A stretch of DNA of 64,000 bases from Lepus europaeus (Eukaryota > Chordata > Mammalia > Lagomorpha > Leporidae), in assembly GCF_033115175.1 (NCBI RefSeq), contig NC_084831.1, forward strand, positions 78,439,502-78,503,501, read 5' to 3'. Below the pieces are notes generated by a model. That model did no database searches, was not told the DNA's origin, and saw nothing but the letters and a program-made list of their open reading frames with translations. Below, in pieces: positions 12,340 to 25,000 of this stretch (within the stretch, counting starts at the first letter, position 1; every line of letters starts with the position of its first letter). Both the position numbers and the translations under genes were made by a program.

Positions 12340-12795
12340 CATATGAAATTTAGAGTTAATTTTTTAGTTTAAAATAAACTATAATTTTTATTGCTGTTAG
12401 ATTATATTTACAGATTAATTTCAAGAGAGTTGAATCTTTACTGTGTTGAGTTGTCCCCATTCATAAACTCTTTATATCTGCAATTATTCAGATCTTTGTC
12501 ATTATACAATGGAGTTTTAAATATTTTTTCTGGGAAGATCTTGTGCTTTCTACGTTAAGATGCTTATCAGATAATTTGTAATTTTTGTTTCTATTGTGAT
12601 TTTTATTTTATTTCTATTAAATTTTCTATATGATTATTAATAGTAAAGAAGAAGCACAGAGAGTTTTTGACATTCGCAGCTAACATCCTTGCCAAATCCT
12701 CTAGTAAGTTTGGAGAATTTGTTGACTTATCAGACTTTATGTAGCTCATTATAGCTGCAAATAATGAATTATTTTATCTTTTTAAAAAAATCATT
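12340..12795 (-). mobile_element. Decayed L1, antisense
   Basis: Resembles antisense L1 (TTAAATATTTTTTCTGGGAA, GATCTTGTGCTTTCTACGTT). AT-rich, no open frame. Confidence 0.45.
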
Positions 12796-12804
12796 CCACA
12801 GCTT

Positions 12805-13140
12805 TTCTTTTTTTAAAGATTTATTTACTATTTATTTGAAAGAGTAACAGAGAGGCAGAGGCAGACATAAAGAGGGAGGGGGGGGAGAGAGAGAGGGATA
12901 GAGAGAGAAGGAAAGAGAGAGAGAGAGAGAGATCTTCCATCTGCTGGTTTACTCCCCAAATGGCCGCAACAGCCAGAGCTGGGCCCATCCAAAGTCAGGA
13001 GCCAGGAGCCAGGAACCAGTAGTTTTTTCTGGGTCTCCTATGTGATTGGAAGTGGAGCAGCCGGGTCTTAAACCACTACCCATATGGGATGCCAGCACTG
13101 CAGGCAGCAGCTTTACACACTATGCCACAGCACCAGCCCC
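12805..13140 (-). mobile_element. C-SINE
   Basis: Reverse copy with a long GAGA tract and a CACAGCACCAGCCCC head. Confidence 0.85.
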
Positions 13141-13489
13141 TGGATTCTACCAATTTTCTTCTAACTCATACATCTCTATTTTTATGTATTAGTTTAATTT
13201 GAAAATGATAAACTGAGACAAAAAGGTTAAAATTCAGTATGTATTAATATTTTAAAGTTTTATCAAAGAAGAAAATGGTATCTGAATTACTTAAAGCATA
13301 ACATCAGTAAACTCAAAGTCTAAAAACGGATTTTAACAAACAACACAAATCTAAGAATGTCCAAGAAGCTAACTATAAATATCCAAGAAGGTAGCTATAA
13401 AGCCATTTACTTGAGGTTTCTCTTATGACCAGTAAGACCAGTCTGATTCCCAAGCCTTTCAGACAGTTTGTTATTTATTCCCACAGAAA

Positions 13490-13690
13490 AGTTTATCTGT
13501 TCCTGGTCCATCTCTGGCCATGAGGCTACCACCAACCACTTGGATAACATTCATTAAAACTGCAGCTTCCTGACCTCTCCTTGTGACTTGACAAATGAGA
13601 ATCTCTGCTGGGGCTATGTTGGCATCCGTGACTTCAGTTAGGTCCCTGGTGAATCTTATGCCCACATGCTTGAGAATCATTATGGGCCAC
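13490..13690 (+). mobile_element. MER5A-like relic
   Basis: AAATGAGAATCTCTGCTGGG and CATGCTTGAGAATCATTATG resemble the middle and end of MER5A. Confidence 0.4.
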
Positions 13691-14534
13691 GGCGGGAAAG
13701 GAACAGAGATCCTGACCTCCAAAAACAGGTGTCACCAACAAAAATCCAGTTCTGATCCCCTGGGCCAGGGAGAACAGAAGCCTACAAGAAGAAATGACTT
13801 CTGTTCTCTGTTCCTTCTTAGTATTACCTTGCCATTCTCTATGTCAAGTAGATAAATATCAACAGAACTCTAAAATGATTGGCTTATCATATATCTGTCT
13901 ACTCAGATCAAGCCAGTGTTCTTGTTTGGGAACAGTAATAAAAAGTTAGTCAGGAAACAGTAGAGCTATTCTCCTGTGGTTGGCATAACTAAAAGTTGGG
14001 CCTTGGAATATCAGGGACTACTGCTCCCCTAAGAAAGCTTGGAGAATCAGAGAATGACATGAGGGCACCAAGTCACCTGCTGTAATTCCACAGAAAAACC
14101 AGAACAACTTGAGAGCAAAGCCACACTCCAGCCCCAATCCTGGGTCAGTGGTTTCATGTTTCCCTTAAAGTCTTATTGTTTCTCTATAAATCTCACAAGG
14201 AGTTAAAGGAAAGGATTTATCAGACAATGAATATGATTTAGAATTTCACACTGCATCCTAATAATTCCAAAAATAATTGTGTTAACAATATTAGAGCCAA
14301 GTCCTCCCCTGTACCCACCCTGCCACCAAATGCTCACTTGGAGGTTTAGATTTTTCATTCTTTAAAAGTCACAGGTACTACAAAAATAATATAGACCTAA
14401 GGTGAGCACTCACTTTTCCAAATCTAGAATATTATGGTTAACATTGATTAAATACTAAGATTTCAGTGTCCAAATGCTATCTTCATTAAGCTCTCGACAC
14501 AAAACAAATTTAAAAACTAGTTTCTTCTAAAAAA

Positions 14535-15877
14535 TAAATTTGCTTTGAGAAAACTTTTATTGCAATCAATGAGTTATTTCCATTTAAATATTGTACAAAA
14601 TATTCATGTTGTAAAAATCCCTGTGATTACCAATCAGCAGTCTATAAAGAGTACACACTATTTTTGTCTTTTTAAAAATTATTATTTGAGAGAGTGTTCC
14701 TGTGTCCCGACTCACTCCCCAAGTGTCCACAATAGCCAGAGCTGTACCAGGCACCAGGAGGCAGGAACACAATCCAGATCTTCCTTGTGGGAGGCAGGAA
14801 TCCAATTACTTGAGCCATCACCACTGCCTCCCAGGGTCTGTGGCAGGAAGCTGGAGTCAGGAGCAGGTCCAGGAATCAAACCTAGGCACTCTGAGGTGGG
14901 ATGCAGGCATCTTAACTGCTAGGCTGAATGCTTGCTCCCTACTTTCCTTCCTCTTTAAAACATACATTTCTCATTTAATAATTTTGAGTATAATGATAAC
15001 TCAAAATATCTTTAATGTGAGTTACAGATCCTCACCCCAGGAAACCACAGCTCCTGACCCAAGATGCTTCACTATGAGGCCAAGTGTGCCAATGAAAGGC
15101 CCAGTCTCCCCCACTTAGGCTTTCACAAAGCTGCAAAAGTGCTAATTCAATAATCATTGTTGAATTGGATATGTGTTGATATGTGCTTTCATTTTCAAAC
15201 AGGCATAATCTGCTCTTTCAATTTTGTATTTCATTTATCATTGATGGGGAGGAAACATAAACGAATACTTAAAAATCTAATCCTCTCCAGAAGTAAAAGC
15301 AGAATCAAGTAACAGTCGTCCTACAGAACCAAAGATTGCACTGTTAGCTGGTGATGGTCATTTTTTCTATCCTGCTCTTTAAGAGAAGATTTTAAAATGC
15401 AATGATTACTGGATACACATATTAACCACTCCCACTCCACCATCTCCTGGATGGGCACGTGGGAGTGATTCAGGCCAATGTCACCAAGTGGTTCAAAGTC
15501 ATTGTCAGATCAGGGATTCTTTTCCACTGATGCACTGATGCCACAATCCACCCAGAGCAGCTGGAAGCAAGAGAACATGAACTAAGGAGCGCATTGGGAA
15601 CACATTCTCAGGCTAAGGTGTCATAAACAGGGAGGAACAATAATCCAATAGTTTCCCTCATTCACATTAGTTACTTTTTTTTTAAACCAACAGTAAAAAG
15701 AAGCAAAGACATGAAATATTGCTTTTTAAAAATATAAACATAGCTCTTAGTGAATTATAGCTACTAATTAGCTCAAAATAATAGCCTTCAAATATATTAT
15801 ACCTCATCTAATAATATCCATATAATCTCCCAACTCAGCTACACGTTATGTTTCCTCTAGAGCAGGAAACCTGAGAG
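14535..15877 (-). other. MCOLN3: Probable MCOLN3 3' UTR
   Basis: Downstream of the stop codon the minus strand offers ATTAAA at 14979-14974 and AATAAA at 14561-14556 as poly(A) signals. Which is used cannot be decided here; an old C-SINE (14675-14935) sits between them. No other coding signal is seen. Confidence 0.4.
14675..14935 (-). mobile_element. C-SINE, old copy (in MCOLN3 3' region)
   Basis: Diverged reverse copy ending AACTGCTAGGCTGAATGCTT; lies downstream of the MCOLN3 stop codon. Confidence 0.7.
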
Positions 15878-16012
15878 CTACTTTTTACAGCAGCAGAATA
15901 GGGACACTGGAGGGTCATCTTCTAGTCTGTATTTTCCAGAGTTGGGCAGATCCTTGCATTCTGATATGAATGTCTGAAGTTCAGTCTCTGGGAAGCCATC
16001 TTGCTGGTAATG
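15878..16012 (-). CDS. MCOLN3: MCOLN3 exon 13 (residues 510-553 and stop)
   Basis: Acceptor with an 18-T tract then ACTCTTCTGTGTAG before 16012. Encodes 44 residues beginning [20 protein letters not shown] and ending VSLFCCCKK, with TAG at 15880-15878. The CCC near the C-terminus is a likely lipidation motif as in paralogues. Confidence 0.95.
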   Translation of the reverse strand, partial: HYQQDGFPETELQTFISECKDLPNSGKYRLEDDPPVSLFCCCKK

Positions 16013-19000
16013 CTACACAGAAGAGTAAAAAAAAAAAAAAAAAGTCTCATTAATAAGCCCTTGAAATAAGCTTTATTCCAGAATGGACCATGTGGCAGGG
16101 AGAGGATTTTTCCAGAGGGGCATTTAGTCACTTGCAAGTGTTTTCAGGGAGGGGCAGCCTCCAGGGGGGCCTTCAGGTTGGGCTGAGGTAAAATGGGCCT
16201 GGGGTTCTGTGGTGCCCTCCTGGGCTTTCTTGTCTGGGTCTAATGAGCAGACTGACTCTGGGTCTGAGCCCTCCTCCCGACAGAATTGAGACAGCCACCT
16301 CCCAAAGCAGAGACCCTCCATCACTGCTTTGTCCTGCAGCCTGGTGACTTCCAGGCCAGAAGGAAGCACGTGTCTCATGGAACCTGGCTCGGGCTCCAGG
16401 AAGCCAAACTGATATAGACTACCCAGGTGGTGTCGAGGGCCAAGCAGTGGCTGTCCCTAGTCTGGCTCAGGTGACTCAGCACATCTTAGACAGTGTTGAC
16501 CAGTTGGTCTCGGTGCCTGGACAAAGATCTGAATGCTGTCAGGGACCTTCCCAACTTGGATCTCTCTTTGGAGTCACTCTTCCAAAAGACAATTTTGACT
16601 AAGAGCCTCATATTTATACAATTTGGAGATCTAAGTGCCTTAGAACAAGCTCTGACCAGAAAGGATCAGAAAGAACTTAGTTTACTCATTTGACAAGTCT
16701 CTGAGCCCACAGAAATGGTTAGTATCTTTATAACTGAGTCTCGGGCTTGGGTTATGAAGACTGAAAACCCATGTTATTCTTAGAGATCTCTCGTGCTCCC
16801 TTGAAGAATATGTATCTGCAGAGTTGAAGAGAGAGAGTTCTAGAGTGTGACGGGGAAGGATGTGGATGGTAACATCCACGTTCTTTCCCAGTTGCTTTAG
16901 TGACCCTACGCACACATCAGACAAATTAGCATTGGTGATAGCAAGAGGACAGTCTGAAATCTCCCTCAGTAAGAATGAAATTTTGCTGGTGGGCATTGTG
17001 GCACAGTGGGTTAAGCAGCTGGTTGGAATGTATGCATCTCATTTTGGAATGGCTGGTTTAAGTCCCCGCTACTGGCTTCATGAGCAAGGTATTCATAACA
17101 CACAACTCCAAACCATGGCTATCTCTGTATCCTGAGGCCAATCACATGGCGTTGTGTTTCATTATCCCAGAGATACCCAGAAAGAAAAGTCCCCAAGTGG
17201 AGGTGTCTATGCCAGTAATACAACTAATAAGGTTATCAGAAATGCAAATATATATATGAATATTTATATTCCTTTCCACATTCCAAGGGCTCAAATAGAT
17301 TTCTTAAAATTTCCATATGGTTGACAATAGCTCTTTAGTCAGGTTTCTGATTGTGTAAAGGATACACGGCTAGTACTTGACACACATCAATCCTGTTGTT
17401 GGGTCCCCAGGGTGTGTCATGCAGTGAATCATGGGTACAAAATACTCCAAATGAAGAGGTCAGTTTTTCTTTATGAAAATTGTATTTTTTAAGTTTCCCA
17501 CAAAATTCTGGCATTCTGAAATTCCATCTATTTTATTCATCAAATTCCTGTTAGTCCTAATACTTGTAATAAAAGGTTAGAAAACTTGCTTAGAGGGGCC
17601 GGCGCCATGGCTCACTTGGTTAATCCTCTGCCTGAGGCACCAGCATCCCATATGGGTGCCAGGTTCTAGTCCTGGTTGCTCCTCTTCCAGTCCAGCTCTC
17701 TGCTGTGGCCCAGGAGGGCAGTGGAGGATGGCCCAGGTGCTTGGGCCCCTGCACCCGCGTGGGAGACCAGGAAGAAGCACCTGACTCCTGGCTTCAGATC
17801 GGCGCAGCACTGGCCATAGTGGCCATTTGAGGAGTAAACCAAGAGAAGGAAGACCTTTCTCTCTGTCTCTCTCTGTCTATAACTCTACTTGTCAAATAAA
17901 AAAAAAAAAAGGAAAGAAAACTTGCTTAGAAAAGCACAATTATTTAAGGCCTTTCAACATTCTATTTTTTTCACTTTCTTGATGTCTAAAATTGAGGTCC
18001 CTCAACATTCCATCAACTTTTCACCTGTTTTAGGTAACACATTTTACTGCAACAACACAAGTTCTAGAAGAATGTTGCCACTCATAGCTATTGATAAACC
18101 TACCTTAATTGTTTCATATGTATCAGTGATCAGTGCAATGAAAAGACTTAAAATCATATATATAAAGAGGCTGATGAATGAGTAGAGGTAAATCCTGCTA
18201 AACAGCCAGACCAAGTAACTTTTTTGCTGCATCTTTGCAAATGTGGCAAACATATCATCTCCATTGATCAGAGAGAAAAGGCACTCAGAGACCCTGTTCA
18301 GAGAACGGAACTAGAAAGAAAACAGAGAAAAGTAAGCTTTATTCTACATTCCTTCCCACTGGAGATCTTTGTTCATGATATCACATTAAAAATAGGATCA
18401 GCTAACCCAGGTTAGCCCTTTCAAACAAATAACCTGCGGTGACCACAAGCATTTGATTTGTGATGCGTACCCTGTGCATCAGCCAGACTGAGCAGAACTC
18501 TCCTGTGCTCCTCTTGAGTGGAATCCAAGGGGCCTGAGTGCCCCCTGAGGGCCTTTCTGGGTCAAGCCTTGTTTCCCTACTTTATCCTCCTAGAAGGCTT
18601 CCTTGAAATGCTTCTGCAGACATGCCCAGACTCCACCTTTATGGATTTGCATGCGTCTCATTTTCTCATTCATCCTATTTCATATAATGGCTCTGATAAC
18701 AACATTTTCCAATTTTTCTATTTTGAGAAGGCTTACCTCAATTGCCTACTCTAGTATAGGAGGGTACTCCAAAAAGCTTGTGGGATAAGGAAATGAAAGG
18801 CGTATTTTGTAGGCCGGCGCCGTGGCTTAACAGGCTAATCCTCCGCCTTGCGGCGCCGCGTCGGCACACCGGGTTCTAATCCCGGTTGGGGCGCCGGATT
18901 CTGTCCCGGTTGCCCCTCTTCCAGGCCAGCTCTCTGCTATGGCCCGGGAAGGCAGTGGAGGATGGCCCAAGTGCTTGGACCCTACACCCGCATGGGAGAC

Positions 19001-22000
19001 CAGGAGAAGCACCTGGCTCCTGGCTTCGGATCAGCACGATGCGCCGGCCGCAGCGGACATTGGAGGGTGAACCAACAGTAAAGGAAGACCTTTCTCTCTG
19101 TCTCTCTCTCTCTCATTATCTACTCTGCCTGTCAAAAAAATAAAATAAAAAATAAAAAAAATTTAAAAAAGAAAAGCGTATATTGCTTCAATTTTTTTTT
19201 CAAAATCCATGTACAGTTTTTTTAGCCTGTATATTTTCTATGAACTTTATAAAGACCCCTCATACGCTGATGAATCAAATTTATCAAGCCTGACTTTGCT
19301 GGTTATGGAAGAGACTTAATTATTTGGCATATTCCAAAAATGTAGTTGAGATATTTGAGTGAATTACTCCTCTCAAATTGGTCACACCTTACTATTTTTA
19401 ACTATAATCATAGATATACTAATTTCAAAAGGTTAAGGCTGAATTATAAATAAAGAGTTCATTTTAAAAGGATAACAAGCCATTAGCACTGCTCTAGGAG
19501 CTTAATAGGAGCAGGAAAAAAAAAAGCTGTTTATCAGTACCTTTTCATGGTAAGGCCCCAGCACAATCCATCCACAGAAGCAATAGCCCAAATAAATCAT
19601 AGCTGCGCAGCAGCAGAACCTCATGACATTGGGCAGTGCCGCCTGAAGCGTCAGAATGAGGAGCTGAGAAAGTAAGAGCAGCCGTTAGAATCCCTCTGAC
19701 CTTTCGCCAAAACGGTGCAATACTTTGAGAGGCACAGCAACAGCATGGAGATAAACGTAATTCCTTACATTGTACTTCTCAAAGAAACCGAGGTATCGGA
19801 TGACTCCAAGCCACACCAGCATGGTAGAAGTCCCAAGAAATATGCTGCAGACATCATAACTTGTTAGACTCTAGGACACGGTGGAAAAATAATCAGATTA
19901 CATAGCAGAGATTCTTTGGGGCAACTAATATTTGTTAGGTAGCTATCAGTTGGGTACTATTCTAGGTGCTAAGGATAAAGCAGTGAACAAGCAAACTTAC
20001 CTGCCCTCCTGAAGCTTACATTCTAGTTTGGAGGTGCAGAGACAGGCAACAGAAGTAAGTTAATAGAACCTTTCATATATTAATTGATGACAAGTGCTGA
20101 GGAGAAGAGCCAAGGAGAGGATAGGGATAGATATGAGTTTGTAATTTTAAACAGTGCCAGGGAAAATGTGTCACTTGAGCAAAGGTCTGAGAGGAGTGAG
20201 GAAGCAAATCCAACACAAATCCAGGGGAGGAACTTTCCAGGCACAGGGAGCAGCAAGTGCAAATCCCCAAGGCAGGAGAGTGCCTGGCAAGCTAGTATGT
20301 GTGGCTCCAGTGAGCAACAGGAAGAGATGGAGCCAGCGAAGTAAAGGGGCAGGTAGTGTAGGAACTCACGGGTACTTAACAATGTTGTCTTTTACTCTGC
20401 GCAGGTTGGGGAGTTTTGAGAGCTCTGAACATGGGTGAGATGATCAAATGTGGGCTGTTGTGACTGGGAGCAGATTGGAAAGAGTAAGGAGCCTACTAGA
20501 AGAATATAGATGTGAGCTAATGGTGGTTTAGACTAAGCTCGGTAAAGTGGAAGGGATGAAATGATTGGTTTTTGAAGGTAGACTTATAGGATTTCCTCTT
20601 GGATTAGATGTGGCACAGTGTGTATTGGTTTGTTTTGTTCTTTTTTTATTAGACAGGCAGAATTAGACAGTGAGAGAGAGAGACAGAGAGAAAGGTCTTT
20701 CTTCCATTGGCTCAACCCCCAAATGGCTGCCACAGCCGGCGCACTGCGCTGATCCAAAGCCAGGAGTCAGGTGCTTCCTCCTGGTCTCCCATGCGGGTAC
20801 AGGGGCCCAAGCACCTGGGTCATCCTCCACTGCCTTCCCGGGCCACAGCAGAGAGCTAGACTGGAAGAGGAGCAAATGGGACTAGAACCTGGTGTCCATA
20901 TGGGATGCTGGCGGCGCAGGCGGAGGATTAACAAAGTGAGCCACGGCGCCGGCCCCAGGACAGTGTGTATTGGTTAAAAAGAGGAGAATTTCATGAATCT
21001 ATGGTTTGGGTCTTCAGCAACTGAAGAGCTGGCATTAACTGAAAATTAGAAAGCTTAGGGGAAATGCAGGTTTTGACAGTGGAGGTAGACATTTTAGGGT
21101 TTCTGTTTTAGATGTGTTAAATTATTTGAGAGTACAAGTAGACATCCAAGTAGAGAGTGTGGAATACAGTTCTGGATATTAGATTCTGGAGTTTAGGGAA
21201 GGCCTCCATGCTAGAGAGAAAGATTATAGAGTCATTGACAAATACATACTATTTAAAGTATCTACCTGGCACATATTGAGACCACCAAAACAAGAGAAAA
21301 GAGATGTCCAGCCATTAAGCCTTAAAGCACTATCACCCTAACAGGTTGCTGATACGAGAGACAACCAGACAAAAAGCAAGGGAAAGTCAGAAAACCAATC
21401 AGTGGTTTAGGATGAAAATCAGACAAGGAATAGTCCAGGGGGAAAGTGTGTGAACCAAGAGGTAGTGTTTGGCAGTGGCAAAGCTGCTGAAGGGCCAGGT
21501 GAGGATAAATATTGATTATTAGGTTAGAAACATGGGACACTTTCCATGAAGTGCCAGGACAACCTCATTGGAATAGATATCAGAAAGACTAGAAAAGAAG
21601 AATCAAAAACAGTAAGATTAAGTACTTTTTTGAGGTCTTTTGCTGAATGAATGAGGGCAGATAAGTGAGGCAGTCACTGGATGGAGAAATCGGGTTGAGA
21701 TTTTATCTTTTTGAAAGAAGAAAAAAAAAAAGCATGCAAACGGGGAATTGTCCTGAGAGAGAGAGAGGGAAATTGATACTGTCAGGGAGATGGAATAACT
21801 GGGGCTGTGTCCTTGAGCAGGGGACAGCATCTGGTAGGCAAGTAGACGGACTGGCCCTGGACTGCAGCTGAAACAATCTATTCACAGGAACAAGCAGAGT
21901 GTAAGGGCACTGACGCTGGTAGGTATGTGAGTGAGCTGAGAACCTGTGGAAGTTCTGTTTTTGTCCATCATCTTTATGAAATAGAAATCACTGACTGAAA

Positions 22001-25000
22001 GTGATGACAGGGGACACAAGTATTAGAGACTTGGGAGGAGAACCTGAAATGTCATCTATGATCAGGAGGGGTCAAATCTTCTAGAGAAACACAGAAAGAT
22101 TGCTGGGTATCATTGAGGTTAACCATAGTTGAGATTGGTTAAAATTAAGATTGGCTGCATATCTCCCATCACTCCTCTTATTTTTTCTTCTTAAGTCATG
22201 TTCCAATGATATATGCTAGAACCACATATTGTGGCAGCTGCCCGATGTTGACCTAAACCCATTCCCTCCTTCCTAGGCACATGCCTGGGCTGTACTCCTC
22301 AGATCCCTCTGTGATTAGATTCAACTAAGTTCTCTCCAGTGTGAAAGGAACGGAAATTGTTAGTCAAGGCCATCAGACTAGGAGAGCGTCCACCTTACAG
22401 GGTCTGTGCGTCCCTCAGGCTGCAAGCTGCAAGGCGCGATAAGAGAAAGCAGCAGCAGCCATGCAGTCAGGACGAGCCCCCAGGAGCTGGCGAAGCGGCA
22501 ATGGAAGCGGCTTGAGTCCCGGAACGGCTGTGTGCAGCTGCACGACTTGTCAGCAGCCCCACCCTTTCTTTTTGGAAGACTTTGTCACTTGTTGGTGCAA
22601 TCTTTTAAAAATTCTTACCTTCGTTACTTTGGTGTGTGGAAGAATTCACAGCCTTCCCTCCCTCCCAAAGAGTTCAGATTCAGTAGATTTAACACAGAGC
22701 TTATTACCAGACACCCAAATGATTTTGATGCTGTAGTTTGTGGATTATACTTTGAAAAACCCTGCCTAAGAGACTTCCTAAGAAAATTCTCACTTTCTGG
22801 AAAAATATACTGCCATTAATCCAAACCTGATGCTAACAATGGCATGATTAGGAAAAAAAATTACCTTAGCTTGGATCTCCATTTTCAGAATTGATCCAGT
22901 GATTGTCAGTATGTCACTCACAATAATCATAATGTACCATCCATTGACAAATTCCATTTGGTCAGAAACAGAAACTACTTTCTTATAATGGAGGAGGAAA
23001 AAACTGACAAATTCCTTTAAAAAAAAAAAGAACAGAACAGAGGCACAATGAAATTCTCTGTCAATCAATAGGTACGTAGCAGTCCTGCAGAGCAGCAGCC
23101 CCCACCTGCTGAAGCTGAAGTCCTGTAATCACAGATCTGGCGCAGAGGATCAACGAAGCCAAGCAGGTCAAGATGACAAAGGCATCAAAGATCATCATGT
23201 AATGAGTGTTCTTCTGAACTGGAAGCCAAGATCAGGCAGTGCTTAGTGGTGGGACACTAACAGGAGACAGCTGCTTGTTTTTAGAATAATTTAGATAAGC
23301 ATTATTTTCAGAAGGACAACAAGGAAGAGAAGCCCAGATAAATACTCTTCAAACTAGCAAAGAAGGTTTAAAGTCCTTTTAAAAATCATCACAAACATCA
23401 ATCCAAGATCTTTAATTATTGAATTGTGGTCATTTGTTCTTAATATAATTAGTCCCCATGTACATGCTATTAACACGTAATATTTATCCATGCCAATGCT
23501 ATTTATTAAGCCTACCTACTATGTGCCACGAACAATCTTAGATGCTGGGATACATGAGCGAGCAAGACACACAAAGCCCCTGATCTTGTGAAATTTCTAT
23601 ACTATTGCAGTGAGAAAAGCAAAGATGTAAACAAGCGCATGAAAGAAACACTTGCAGACAGGCATTCAGTGATGCAAAGAAAATAAATCTGAATCACTAA
23701 CATGTATTGAGCACACTTCTAGTCAGGTATATGTATTAATTTATTTCATCCTCCAAGCAACCCCAGTGAGGTGGGTGTAAGGAAATTGAAGCACAGATGA
23801 GATTTACCCAAGACTAAAGGTCTGGCCAGTGAGAGCCAGGATTGACACCTTTCAGTCTGCTTCCAGCATCTGTTCTCCTATATTGGTACTACCTGGCATC
23901 TTTTGAGAACTTGCTAGAAGTACACATTCTCGGGCCCTACCCCCAGATCCATGCAATCAGAAACTCTATAGGTTTGCAAGTCCTCTGGCTGATGCTACAC
24001 TTTGGGATCCACTGCTATAGACCACAGAGGCTGATATGGAGGAATGGGGAGAATGCATACCACTGAGAGGGTAGCAGATTTTAGCCGAAACCTGAGTGAT
24101 GGGAAACAGCCACCCATACGGAGATTCTGGAGAGTAGACGGTGGCAAGTGCTGGCAGCATGAGAGGAGGCCTCAGGCATCATATGCTCTGCCTGTAGGCC
24201 TTGTCTCAGTTTCACAGTCAGACTGCTCTCCACGGATGCTAAAGGACTTGAGACTGGTTCTGTGATGAGGCATCCCATCAATGCCACGAGCCATCTAATT
24301 GTTACACATATGTCTAAATCTATTTTAGAAAAACTTAAAAAGAAACAAACATTTCAGAGAAAACCCATGTGCCAGGCGTTTTCACATGCTCTCATTTTTC
24401 CTCTTCTAATGTTTGTGAAGAAGCATTATGTTTACATGTACAAAACAGCCTTGTGTTTGAAATAAACAAGTTTGTGATTGTAACAGAAGGCTGTGATCCA
24501 AAAGTCTCATACATCCTAAGTTACCTTTACTGAAAATAATACTACAGTGAGGAAATTTAATTTTATTTACTCTTACTGTCTCATTATTACTTTGGAATGT
24601 CTTCAAATCAGTTAGCAGGAAATCAGAATGGTGGGTATCTGAGTGTGGCATAAGGGTTATCTGCTCATCATTAAGGCCCACTCCAGACTGGTCTTATGTG
24701 TGGAGCTGGGGAAACTTCTTTTTAAGGGAACTGGGATGATTTTTGTGCTTCAAGAATCTAAGAATCCTAGTTATTTTTTTTTTGACAGGTAGAGTTATAG
24801 ACAGTGAGAGACAGAGAGACAGAGAGAAACGTCTTCCTTCTGTTGGTTCACTCCCCAAATGGCCGCTAAGTAGAGTGCAACACGCCATTGTGTTACTTAC
24901 GTGGGTCTAGGAAATGAGATAGAGAAATCTTTCCCAGGCAATTTTCTCAAGTTCAGGTCCAAATTTCTTGATAGCATGGAGTCTTGTCCATGTTTCTAAG

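Larger units (their letters stand above)
8650..14534. other. MCOLN2-MCOLN3 intergenic region
   Basis: No gene found. 8.65-9.45 kb is unique-looking sequence without recognisable features. The remainder is L1 ORF2 remnants in both orientations, three C-SINEs (10018, 11385, 12805) and a MER5A-like relic near 13.5 kb. Confidence 0.7.

Noticed and set aside
16027-16044. A18 run considered as the poly(A) tail of a plus-strand retrocopy
   Set aside because: It is the polypyrimidine tract of the MCOLN3 exon 13 acceptor on the minus strand, and nothing upstream on the plus strand is coding.
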